The notes beneath the pieces were generated by a model, which ran no database searches, was not told where the DNA came from, and saw only the letters and a list, made by a program, of their open reading frames with translations. A DNA stretch of 64,000 bases from Pontibacter populi (GTDB lineage: Bacteria > Bacteroidota > Bacteroidia > Cytophagales > Hymenobacteraceae), in the NCBI RefSeq assembly GCF_019336435.1, contig NZ_JAHWXQ010000005.1:124001-188000 (forward strand), in the 5' to 3' direction. A program made the translations under genes and the position numbers. Shown one piece after another: positions 7,959 through 15,939 of this stretch (position 1 is the first letter of the stretch; every line of letters starts with the position of its first letter).

Positions 7959-9203
7959 ATGATACTTAAAAGTGATCGTCTGAACAATGTGTCTTACGAC
8001 TTGCGTGGACCGGTATACGAAAAAGCGAAGGAACTGGAACAGCAGGGACATTACATTACAAAACTGAACATCGGTAACCCGGCACCTTTTGGGTTTGAAG
8101 CTCCGCCGGCCATGGTACAGTACATTATAGATAACATGCACCTGGCACAGGGCTATTCCGATCATAAGGGATTGTTAAGCTCCCGTGAAGCTGTTAAGCG
8201 CTATTACGAGAAGAAAGGCATTGCCAACATTCATGTAGATGATATATTCCTGGGCAATGGCCTGAGCGAGCTTATTATGCAGTCGGTGCAGACGCTCCTG
8301 AACGACGGAGACGAAGTGTTGGTACCTTCACCTGATTACCCGCTCTGGACAGCATCGGTGCGTTTTGCAGGTGGCAAGGCGGTGCATTACCTTTGCGACG
8401 AAGAATCAGAGTGGTTCCCGGATGTTGCCGACATCAGAAGCAAGATAAACAGCCGTACAAAAGCCATCGTAATCATCAACCCGAATAACCCGACCGGTGC
8501 AATTTACTCTAAAGAGTTACTGCAGGAACTGGTACAAGTGGCGGAAGAGCATAACCTTGTTATTTTCTCTGACGAGATCTACGATAAGATCCTGTACGAT
8601 GGAACAGAGTTTACTTCTACGGCAACGCTTTCTGATAAGGTAGTATTTGTAACGCTTAGTGGTCTTTCGAAAAATTACCTGGCAGCCGGTTACAGAGCAG
8701 GCTGGATAATGGTAAGCGGCGCCAAGCACAAAGCTACCAGCTACCTGGAGGGATTAAACCTGCTGGCAAGCCTGCGCGTGTGCAGTAACGTACCGGCACA
8801 GTTTGCCTTACAGGTGGCACTGGAAGGTCCGACAACGGTAGATAGCATGGTATTGCCAACCGGCAGATTAGGCCAGCAGCGCGCTATCTGCTATGAGAAA
8901 TTATCAGCTATTCCGGGTATTACCTGCGTGAAACCAAAAGGTGCATTCTACCTCTTCCCGAAAATCGATGTGAAGAAATTCAACATTCAGAGCGATATGC
9001 AGTTTGTACTTGACTTCCTGGAAGCACAGCAGGTGTTGCTGGTACATGGTAGCGGTTTTAACTGGCAGAAGCCAGATCACTTCAGGGTGGTATATCTGCC
9101 AGGTGCAGAAGAACTAAGCCAGACGATGGACAAGCTGGCCCTGTTCCTGAGCACGTATCAGCAAGGAAGTAAGCAGCAGAAGCCACTGGAAATGGCGCTA
9201 TAG
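7959..9203 (+). CDS. alaA: PLP-dependent aminotransferase, AlaA-like
   Basis: A fold-type I aminotransferase of 414 residues, closest in sequence character to the AlaA/YfbQ group that makes alanine from pyruvate and glutamate. Landmarks are LNIGNPAPFGFEAP at the N terminus, the GYSDHKGLLSSREAV substrate loop, IINPNNPTGA (about 170-180), SDEIYDKILYDG (about 206-217) and the PLP-binding lysine in SGLSKNYLAAGYRAGW (Lys about 238). All cofactor contacts are present. It is flanked by terminators and has its own short leader. A broad branched-chain or aromatic specificity cannot be ruled out from sequence. Confidence 0.88.
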   Translation: MILKSDRLNNVSYDLRGPVYEKAKELEQQGHYITKLNIGNPAPFGFEAPPAMVQYIIDNMHLAQGYSDHKGLLSSREAVKRYYEKKGIANIHVDDIFLGNGLSELIMQSVQTLLNDGDEVLVPSPDYPLWTASVRFAGGKAVHYLCDEESEWFPDVADIRSKINSRTKAIVIINPNNPTGAIYSKELLQELVQVAEEHNLVIFSDEIYDKILYDGTEFTSTATLSDKVVFVTLSGLSKNYLAAGYRAGWIMVSGAKHKATSYLEGLNLLASLRVCSNVPAQFALQVALEGPTTVDSMVLPTGRLGQQRAICYEKLSAIPGITCVKPKGAFYLFPKIDVKKFNIQSDMQFVLDFLEAQQVLLVHGSGFNWQKPDHFRVVYLPGAEELSQTMDKLALFLSTYQQGSKQQKPLEMAL

Positions 9204-9240
9204 TTAACCTATAGTTTGCTTCATAAACCTACACCCAATA

Positions 9241-9275
9241 AAAAGCCCCGACAGAATATTCTGCCGGGGCTTTTC
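9241..9275. terminator. Bidirectional hairpin terminator (alaA / M2 peptidase)
   Basis: AAAAGCCCCG...CGGGGCTTTT with an inner CAGAATATTCTG palindrome lies between convergent genes and is flanked by AACTATA/TATAGTT copies. Confidence 0.88.
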
Positions 9276-9309
9276 TATAGTTGCCGAACTATAAATTCAT
9301 CATTTATAA

Positions 9310-11136
9310 TTATATAGTGTACTTTCGGCCCTTGTTCTGCTGCTTCAGGTATTCTATCAGTGGCTGGAAATAGGCTACCATTGCCTTGGCACTTAATTCT
9401 TCGCCGGTTTTTTCCTTCAGCATTTTTCTCCAGTCAACTGAGGCGCCCGGGTACATGATATCATACAGGAACTTGCCTACTTCTTTGTTGCCATAGTAGT
9501 TGGTGGCATGCGGGTCCTGCTTCAGGATGTTTTTGGCAATATGGTCATGCAGCTGGAACAGGATCACATAAGACAAGGCATAGTCATAGTACTGCGCGGC
9601 ATCGTCGTTAATGTGCGTTTTAGTAGCAGGATCGAGGTAGTTTTCGCCGCGTTCAGTTGGCGGCACCATGCCCTGGTACTTTTTAGCTAGTTCCCACCAG
9701 CGCTTGTTCAGTTGGTCAGCAGGCAGGTTTTTAGCATAGAAATCGTGCTCCCACTCGCTCATTACACCAGCTGCAAACGGAATAAAAGTTACATAACTCA
9801 GCGCTTCTTTCAGCAGGGTCTGTACTTCGTCGGTCTGCGTATTTTTATCTATTAGCTGCAACTCTGCCAGGAATGGTTTCTGCATAGCAGCTAGTCCCAT
9901 TAAGCTACCGATCGCTTCGTGATAAGCACGGTTGGCACCACTGCGTAGCAGCACCGGCACATCAGGGTTAGTGTAGCTGATGTAGTAGTATATGTGACCC
10001 AACTCGTGGTGCGTCGTCTCATACCACTCTGCATTTGGCTCCACGCTCATCAGGCAACGTACATCTTTATCCAGATCCATATGCCAGGCCGATGCGTGGT
10101 TGTTCTTTTTGTAACCTGCATTTGGTGGCAGAGGGTACAGGCTTGATTTGGTGTAGAAAGATTCCGGTAGTTTATCAAATCCGAGGCTCACGTAGAATCG
10201 CTCCGCTTGCTCCACCAGCCACTTGTCGCCTTTCGATTTAAGGGCACCATCCAGGTCAATGCCTTTAACTTCTACCATCGGGCTCCAGTCCTGGCCCCAG
10301 CGGTTTGGCAGCCAGTGTGCCGGCAGGTAATCAGGTACCTGTTTTACGCCGTATTTTTTAGCCAGTTCATAGCGGGCGTAAGTGTGCAGTTCGCGGTAAA
10401 GTGGCATCAGGTCTTTGTTGATCTGCGCCATCATATCCATCATCTCCTCACGCGTCATGCCATAGTCTGAGGCCTGGTAGGTAAAGTAATCGTCGTAGCC
10501 CAGGCTTTGTACCGTTTTGTTGCGCAGGTCACGCAGCTTCAGCAATCCGGGTTTTAGGCCGGGGCCGACTTCCTTGCTCGCGTTCCAGGCAGCCAGGCGT
10601 TTCTTTACATCGTTCTCTGTTTTCAGGATATTGTCGATGTCGTTGGTGGTAACTGATTTACCTGAAAGGCGGTAATCGTAACCGTATAGTTTTTCCGTCT
10701 GTTCGGTTTCTGCTTTGATGCGTGCTTTAACCACGTCTGGTACGGTTTGCGGGTTGTTAGCGCCGGCATAAAGTATAGCTTCAAACTGCTTCACCTGTAT
10801 CGGGGTGAGCTGGTCTTTCTGCTCCAGGTACTTACGGGCCTGCTCAATGTTTTCTACGCTACCGGTAAATGCTGCAAAGGCCTCGTTTGCCCGGCGAGTG
10901 GCCACAGCATTGGTAGAGTCGCCTTCCACAATTCTGGTATTGGATGCCCATTCTGCCTCTGCCGATTTGGTATACAGGCCTTGAAAGGTTTTCGTGTAAT
11001 CATCCAGGAAAGCCTGTGCCTGCTCTTTAACAGAGGTTGCCTCGGTAGTAGCGGTGTTTTCTGTTGTTTCTGTTTTCTGGCTGGAGCAGGAGAATAGTAT
11101 AGCTGCCGTTAAGCCGGTGAGAATAATTTTTTTCAT
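9310..11136 (-). CDS. M2 family metallopeptidase (ACE-like peptidyl-dipeptidase), lipoprotein
   Basis: A zinc peptidase of the angiotensin-converting-enzyme family, 608 residues, expected to release dipeptides from peptide C termini. Residues 1-17 form a lipoprotein signal with lipobox LFSC. The zinc motif HELGHIYYY is at about 376-384, and the third ligand Glu lies in the downstream YHEAIGSL segment (about 405). The family's conserved regions around WRKML and near the C terminus are also present. A periplasmic or surface location suggests a role in peptide scavenging, in line with the S8 and S46 peptidases elsewhere in this window. The gene is followed by a strong shared terminator. Confidence 0.93.
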   Translation of the reverse strand: MKKIILTGLTAAILFSCSSQKTETTENTATTEATSVKEQAQAFLDDYTKTFQGLYTKSAEAEWASNTRIVEGDSTNAVATRRANEAFAAFTGSVENIEQARKYLEQKDQLTPIQVKQFEAILYAGANNPQTVPDVVKARIKAETEQTEKLYGYDYRLSGKSVTTNDIDNILKTENDVKKRLAAWNASKEVGPGLKPGLLKLRDLRNKTVQSLGYDDYFTYQASDYGMTREEMMDMMAQINKDLMPLYRELHTYARYELAKKYGVKQVPDYLPAHWLPNRWGQDWSPMVEVKGIDLDGALKSKGDKWLVEQAERFYVSLGFDKLPESFYTKSSLYPLPPNAGYKKNNHASAWHMDLDKDVRCLMSVEPNAEWYETTHHELGHIYYYISYTNPDVPVLLRSGANRAYHEAIGSLMGLAAMQKPFLAELQLIDKNTQTDEVQTLLKEALSYVTFIPFAAGVMSEWEHDFYAKNLPADQLNKRWWELAKKYQGMVPPTERGENYLDPATKTHINDDAAQYYDYALSYVILFQLHDHIAKNILKQDPHATNYYGNKEVGKFLYDIMYPGASVDWRKMLKEKTGEELSAKAMVAYFQPLIEYLKQQNKGRKYTI

Positions 11137-11212
11137 CAGTTTAGTTCGTGGTTATCTTACTAAGTTACTACGTTAGTAGCGCAGAAGCAATAACTATAGT
11201 TACGCAACTATA

Positions 11213-11246
11213 AAACAAAACCACAACCTGGTATAGCTGTGGTTTT
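11213..11246 (-). terminator. Hairpin terminator after SnoaL-like gene
   Basis: A 9-bp stem (AAAACCACA with TGTGGTTTT, 12-base loop) lies just downstream of the stop codon, with an A-rich tract that reads as a U run on the minus strand. Confidence 0.65.
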
Positions 11247-11250
11247 ATAG

Positions 11251-11793
11251 TTATTCTGTAAGCCCAAGTTGCTGTAGAAAAGCCATCTGGTCGAAGTAAG
11301 AAATATCTTCTACTATTTTACCATCCTTAACTTTCAGTCGGGCAAATATCCGGAGTTCAAACTTGCGGCCTTTCATATCAATCGGATCATCGGGGCTGAT
11401 GTTTTCTACTGTACCGGTTGATACAAATTCTACAGCCACTTCGTCGCCGTTATGGATGTAGTGCAATACCTCGTTCTTCACGTTCGGGGCCATCTCAAAC
11501 AGCGGACCATAAATGGTTTTTACATGATGCGCTCCAACTACACGTTCCGGCATCTCCGGCGACATGAATACGGCACTGTCAGCGTAAAGGGCCTGCATGG
11601 CTTCCAGGTCGTGGCGGTTAAAGGCATCGAACATGGCCTGCATCACTTTTACAGCTTCGTCATCAGTGGTAGTAGTGGTATCTGTTGGAACAGATGTAAA
11701 TGGCTGTGATGTCTCAGTATCGCTCTTTCTCTGCTCGGTGCAGCCAGCCATTGTGCCCATAACTATAAGCAGGACAGGTATCAGGTTTTTCAT
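11251..11793 (-). CDS. SnoaL/NTF2-like lipoprotein
   Basis: A 180-residue exported protein with a lipoprotein signal (lipobox MAGC at residues 15-18), a Thr/Asp-rich spacer, and one SnoaL-like/NTF2-fold domain at about 48-178 (MQAMFDAFNRHDLEAMQALYADSA is the typical first helix). Proteins of this shape are often annotated as ester cyclases or nuclear transport factor 2 family; their ligand is generally unknown and none can be assigned here. The gene begins 39 bases downstream of rmuC on the same strand, so the two may be co-transcribed, but no functional link is evident. Confidence 0.78.
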   Translation of the reverse strand: MKNLIPVLLIVMGTMAGCTEQRKSDTETSQPFTSVPTDTTTTTDDEAVKVMQAMFDAFNRHDLEAMQALYADSAVFMSPEMPERVVGAHHVKTIYGPLFEMAPNVKNEVLHYIHNGDEVAVEFVSTGTVENISPDDPIDMKGRKFELRIFARLKVKDGKIVEDISYFDQMAFLQQLGLTE

Positions 11794-11832
11794 TGTTTTA
11801 TAGTTAGTTGTTTTTTGCTACGGTAAGCTAAA

Positions 11833-13170
11833 CTATAAATTTACTTCTGATTCCTCCTCCGTTACCTGCGCTTCGAGTAAAAGACTTTCGTCTATAGTTT
11901 TGCTGGTTTTGGCACCCAGTTCCTTTAACTGCTCTACCTTACGTATCAGGTTGCCTTTGCCTTCTGTTAATTTGTTCATGGCAGCGTTGTAAGCACTCTG
12001 GCTGCTTTCCATGTGCCTGCCGATCAGGCGAAGATCTTCTACAAAACCTACAAACTTATCATACAGTCGGCCACTTTCTTCAGCAATCCGGATCACGTTG
12101 CGCTTCTGGTCTTCCTGGCGCCAAACACCGGCTACTGTGCGCAGTGTTGCCAACAGGGTAGATGTTGTTACCAGCACAATATTCTTATCAAAGGCATCAG
12201 TAAACAGAACGTGGTCGTGTTGCAATGCCAGGTTAAAGGCCGGCTCAATCGGGATATACATCATCACGAAATCCGGTGAGTTGATGCCACTTAGACGGTG
12301 GTAGTTTTTCCCGCTCAGGTCGCGGAAGTGCGTGCGGATGGAATTGATGTGGCTACGTAAGTAAGCTTCCATCTGCGTGTCGTCTTCGCAGCTGCAGTAA
12401 GCTTCGTAAGCTACCAGTGATAGTTTGGAGTCAATAACCAGGTGCTTGTTGTCGGGCAGACGGATGATAACATCCGGGCGATAGACTTTGCTCTCGTCGT
12501 TCTGCCGTACCTCTTCGCGCTCGTAGTGCACGCCTTTGCGCAAACCTGATTTTTCAAGTAAGCTTTCGAGAAGGTATTCACCCCAGTTACCTTGTGTTTT
12601 GCTTTCGCCTTTCAGAGCTTTGGTCAAGTTCAGTGCATCCTGGCTCATCTGCTGATTTAGGGATGCCAGTTGCGTGATTTGTTCTTTTAACGATACGCTC
12701 TCTTTCAGTGATTTCTCGTAGGTAGAATCAACCTTTGCTTCAAACTCTTTTATGCGCTCCTTCAGTGGGGAAAGAATTTGCTCCAGGTTTTCGGCTGAAG
12801 CTTTTTTGAAGTGCTCGGCATTGTTCATCAGTACCTGGTTGGAGATGCTCTGGAATTGCTGTAGGAATTTTTCGCGAAGTTGTTCCAGTTCTTTGTTTTG
12901 TTCCTGCAGGCGTTTTTCCAGGTACTCGTAGTCGGTTTCGGCTTTGGTAAGGGCGTTGGTCAGGTCCAGTATCTCGGTCTGCGTTTGGCGTAACTGCGCT
13001 TTCAATTGTTCAGCTTCTTCCGCTTTTATCTTTGCATGCCCTTCCAATACTCCCTGCGCCACCGCTGACTGGTTTATAGTTTGCTGCAGAGCACCAACCT
13101 TACCCTTTAGTGCCAGGTAGGCAACTATAAGTCCTCCCAAAAATGCGGCTATACCTACTACTATTTCCAT
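11833..13170 (-). CDS. rmuC: DNA recombination protein RmuC
   Basis: A 445-residue RmuC-family protein, which limits DNA rearrangement at inverted repeats in E. coli and has a nuclease-like core. Residues 1-22 are a membrane anchor and 25-180 a long coiled coil. The conserved RmuC domain follows at about 185-400, with GNWGEYLLESLLEKSGL, YRPDVIIRLPD and the catalytic-type HLVIDSKLSL segment (D...DSK). C-terminal residues return to coiled coil. A possible link with the many inverted repeats in this genome is speculative. A SnoaL-like gene follows after 39 bases. Confidence 0.92.
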   Translation of the reverse strand: MEIVVGIAAFLGGLIVAYLALKGKVGALQQTINQSAVAQGVLEGHAKIKAEEAEQLKAQLRQTQTEILDLTNALTKAETDYEYLEKRLQEQNKELEQLREKFLQQFQSISNQVLMNNAEHFKKASAENLEQILSPLKERIKEFEAKVDSTYEKSLKESVSLKEQITQLASLNQQMSQDALNLTKALKGESKTQGNWGEYLLESLLEKSGLRKGVHYEREEVRQNDESKVYRPDVIIRLPDNKHLVIDSKLSLVAYEAYCSCEDDTQMEAYLRSHINSIRTHFRDLSGKNYHRLSGINSPDFVMMYIPIEPAFNLALQHDHVLFTDAFDKNIVLVTTSTLLATLRTVAGVWRQEDQKRNVIRIAEESGRLYDKFVGFVEDLRLIGRHMESSQSAYNAAMNKLTEGKGNLIRKVEQLKELGAKTSKTIDESLLLEAQVTEEESEVNL

Positions 13171-13343
13171 AAGAGGTAAAGGTAAACTTTTTTAGCATTC
13201 GACGCTATAGTTTTGCTAAGGAAATTAGCTAAACAGAAGGGGTAAACTATAGACTGACTAATAACCAGTGAGTTTCAAACTATAGGCATACTCCCGCTAA
13301 CTATAGTTACCCTTGGATTTAAGGTTTAATTTTAGTTGATACA

Positions 13344-13385
13344 AAAGAGCTCTGAAGCTACTTTTTAAAATATGCTTCAGAGCTC
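13344..13385 (-). terminator. Hairpin terminator after helical lipoprotein gene
   Basis: AGCTCTGAAGC pairs with GCTTCAGAGCT across a 15-base AT-rich loop; on the minus strand the stem is followed by TTTTG. Confidence 0.75.
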
Positions 13386-13430
13386 CGGCATTAAGATCAT
13401 TTATAGGAAAGTGAAAGCACCTACTCTATT

Positions 13431-14042
13431 TCAACGATTGCTTTTCCACTGGGTCCATTTGGCAAGTTGCTCCTGCCCAAGTATAGACTCAATTTTAGCA
13501 AATAGTGCGGCACGGCATCTGCGCATCATTTCTACCTGTACCTGCTTGTCATGATGCTTTTGTATTTCTTCTCTCAGCCTGGTGCGAAGCGTTAATAAAC
13601 GTGCTTCCAATTCCTGTTTCGTGATCGTTCCTGCTTTGTATTCTTGTATGTACTCTTCCCGGATAGTGTTGGCTCTCTTTAAAAGTTCCTCATGGTATTG
13701 CTGTACCTTAAGGCGATGTTGCAGTACGCATTCCTCGTGTTGTGCTATAAAACCTTTCACAGCGGTTACCTGCCTTTTGCTGAGGTTTAGTTGGCGCAAA
13801 ATGTATAGTAATCTGCTTGAGTCTTGTCGTGTTTCAGGATTGGTAGTGCTAAAGGCTATAGTTTCGGTAGCAGTACTAATCACTGGATTAGCAATATCCT
13901 CAACTTCAGTGATCTGAAGGCTTTTATCAGCTTCCGACAAAGTCATCTCCTCAGCTGGAGTAACATCTTCTTTCTGGCAGCCGGTTAAGGTAATAAAAGC
14001 AGCACAGGCGAGCGCCGCAAAGGTTAGTCTAAAGTTTTTCAT
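13431..14042 (-). CDS. Helical lipoprotein, Spy/CpxP-like, divergent from ECF sigma gene
   Basis: A 203-residue exported protein. I chose the ATG at 14042 because it begins a clear lipoprotein signal (MKNFRLTFAALAC...LTGC); an upstream in-frame start at 14093 would put 17 unrelated residues before it. Residues 75-200 are almost entirely charged alpha-helix (LNLSKRQVTAVKGF, then REEIQKHHDKQ), with a last segment SILGQEQLAKW that resembles the LTxxQ repeat of Spy/CpxP proteins. No defined family is recognised with certainty. It lies head-to-head with an ECF sigma operon whose last gene is also Spy-like, so it may belong to the same envelope-stress regulon. Confidence 0.65.
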   Translation of the reverse strand: MKNFRLTFAALACAAFITLTGCQKEDVTPAEEMTLSEADKSLQITEVEDIANPVISTATETIAFSTTNPETRQDSSRLLYILRQLNLSKRQVTAVKGFIAQHEECVLQHRLKVQQYHEELLKRANTIREEYIQEYKAGTITKQELEARLLTLRTRLREEIQKHHDKQVQVEMMRRCRAALFAKIESILGQEQLAKWTQWKSNR

Positions 14043-14272
14043 GTGGTTAACAGGTTTTGGTTGAGAATTGTACCTGCCTCTAAGAAGTAGCAAATCCTTA
14101 AAAGTTAAATTGCAAATATTATTTTTTTCTGATATTCAGAATAATGTCCTTAAAAGCAAGTAGTTATGTTTTGCCTGGATGAATAATATAAGCTTTCTGA
14201 TTTATATATTTAACCTTTCTGTCTTTTATGCTTCTAAAAGACAGATATGAGAACTTTTAGCAACCGGATTGC

Positions 14273-14818
14273 ATGGCAGATACGACAGACGAAGAGATTT
14301 TGTCGATGTTTCGTGAGCAAAGTACAAAGAGCAAAGCCTTTACCTTGTTAATGAACAAATACAACCAGAGAATTTACTGGCATATCCGGCGACTGGTAGT
14401 TTCGCACGAAGATGCACAGGACATTTTACAGGAAACGTTTATCAATGTGTATAATAAGCTGCACACGTTTAGCGGCGAGAGCAAGTTGTATACCTGGCTT
14501 TACCGCGTCGCTACCAACGAATGCATCAGGCTATTTAGAACGAAAAAACAGTTCCTGACATCATTTGATGAACTGAGCGAAAAGCTGGTTAATACCCTGC
14601 ATGATACGGCCTCAGAGGATGGCGATAAGATATTAGTAAAGTTTCAGGAGGCGATCCTGCGGTTGTCCGAAAAACAGCAACTGGTTTTTAACCTGCGCTA
14701 TTACGACGACCTGAGTTATGAGGAAATAAGCCAGGTACTGGACAGTTCGGTAGCTACCCTTAAGACCAACTACCACTATGCCAGCAGTAAGATCAAAGAA
14801 TTTATGACAAACGGATAA
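14273..14818 (+). CDS. RNA polymerase ECF sigma factor
   Basis: A 181-residue sigma-70 family ECF factor. Sigma region 2 spans about 20-90 (YWHIRRLVVSHEDAQDILQETFINVYNKL; YTWLYRVATNE) and region 4 about 120-178 (LSEKQQLVFNLRYYDDLSYEEISQVL). It is the first gene of a three-gene operon with 1-base TAATG overlaps, so its partner genes are translationally coupled. The second gene encodes a single-pass membrane protein in the anti-sigma position and the third a periplasmic helical protein. It probably directs a cell-envelope response. The start codon follows a 230-base divergent intergenic region. Confidence 0.92.
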   Translation: MADTTDEEILSMFREQSTKSKAFTLLMNKYNQRIYWHIRRLVVSHEDAQDILQETFINVYNKLHTFSGESKLYTWLYRVATNECIRLFRTKKQFLTSFDELSEKLVNTLHDTASEDGDKILVKFQEAILRLSEKQQLVFNLRYYDDLSYEEISQVLDSSVATLKTNYHYASSKIKEFMTNG

Positions 14819-15354
14819 TGGAAGATAACTTCGATTTTGATAAAGTACGAAAACGGATGCCTTATAAGGTGCCTGAAGATTTTTTTGATAAGATCACGGA
14901 AAGTACGCTTGCGGAGGCAGAACGCAGGAATACTATAAAAAAGGAAACAACATGGTTTAACTGGCCGGCAATTTCTGTGGCAGCCAGCCTGGTACTGTTG
15001 CTCGGGTTTGGGTATGTATTTTATATGAACCGAACCGAGCAGAAGGATCAAGTAGCAGTTCTTGATAAGCCAGCTGAAAAAGTGACCCCTTCCGAAATAG
15101 CTGCTAAAACAGAGACAAATGAGCCAACGTCTGCAACGGTTGTACCTCAGAAAACAGAAAAAGCAAAGAACCAGGTTACTGCCGAAACTACAAAAACAGC
15201 AACACAGGCCAACCAAAAACCGGAACAACTTGCCAAGGCAGATAAGCCGGAATCACTGGATGATGTTTTGGCAAATATATCTGATGATGAGCTGATGTTG
15301 CTGGCTGCAGTAGCCGAGACAGACCTAAATGTATACGAACAGACTTTTGAATAA
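14818..15354 (+). CDS. Single-pass membrane protein, putative anti-sigma factor
   Basis: A 178-residue protein. The cytoplasmic N terminus (about 1-50) begins MEDNFDFDKVRKRMPYKVPEDFF, a short motif commonly seen in Bacteroidota proteins encoded next to ECF sigma factors. One membrane helix follows (about 53-72), then a Lys/Thr/Glu-rich extracytoplasmic tail ending in an acidic segment. No zinc-binding HxxxCxxC anti-sigma motif is present. The ATG overlaps the sigma stop codon by one base. The anti-sigma role is inferred from position and topology, not from a recognised domain. Confidence 0.72.
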   Translation: MEDNFDFDKVRKRMPYKVPEDFFDKITESTLAEAERRNTIKKETTWFNWPAISVAASLVLLLGFGYVFYMNRTEQKDQVAVLDKPAEKVTPSEIAAKTETNEPTSATVVPQKTEKAKNQVTAETTKTATQANQKPEQLAKADKPESLDDVLANISDDELMLLAAVAETDLNVYEQTFE

Positions 15355-15818
15355 TGAACAGTTTAATTAAAATTATACTAGCAGGAATATGCAGTCTACT
15401 GATTCTGACGGCGCAGGCCCAGGATCAGACCAGAAACCCGAAACTGCAGGAAAGGATATCGCAGGCCAAGCTTTTGGAAATTAAGGATGCCCTGGCACTG
15501 AGCGATGCCAAAATGAAAGAACTGACACCAATTTTTAAACGCTATGAGGCCGAGAAAAGTCAGCTGCATTTCCCCGGGCAAGGAAAAATGTTGCGCTCCA
15601 ACCCGGACAGTCTTAGTACCGAAGAAGCAGATAAACTGATTACTGCTCACCTGGATAATGCGATTAAAGTGAGCACAATCCGCAGAAAGTATTATACTGA
15701 GTTTAAATCCGTACTGACACCCCAGCAGGTGATGAAACTATATAAATCTGAAGCGCAGTTAAACAGGAAAGTAATGCAGGAACTCAGAAGAAGGATGCGC
15801 AACAGGGCAGGGCAATAG
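15354..15818 (+). CDS. Periplasmic Spy/CpxP-like helical protein
   Basis: A 154-residue exported protein with a signal peptide (residues 1-22, cleavage after AQAQ). The mature part is all-helical and contains an LTPQQVMKLYKSEAQ segment (about 121-135) that fits the LTxxQ motif of the Spy/CpxP/CnrX group of periplasmic chaperone-like sensors. A pair of such motifs is typical; the first is degenerate here (LSDAKMKELTPIF). Its ATG overlaps the preceding stop by one base. In CnrYXH-type systems a protein of this fold senses metal and controls an anti-sigma factor; here that role is an inference from gene order. Confidence 0.72.
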   Translation: MNSLIKIILAGICSLLILTAQAQDQTRNPKLQERISQAKLLEIKDALALSDAKMKELTPIFKRYEAEKSQLHFPGQGKMLRSNPDSLSTEEADKLITAHLDNAIKVSTIRRKYYTEFKSVLTPQQVMKLYKSEAQLNRKVMQELRRRMRNRAGQ

Positions 15819-15837
15819 AGATATTATATTTAAGGCT

Positions 15838-15887
15838 AAAACAGCTACGGCTATACCTGGTATGAAAGGTATAGCCGTAGCTGTTTT
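15838..15887. terminator. Strong bidirectional hairpin between ECF operon and dbpA
   Basis: A perfect 20-bp stem (AAAACAGCTACGGCTATACC and complement) around a 10-base loop, placed between convergent genes. Confidence 0.85.
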
Positions 15888-15939
15888 ATGGTATATGTTC
15901 CGGCTCAACGTCATACGTAGCAACGTTAACCCTTCGGGC

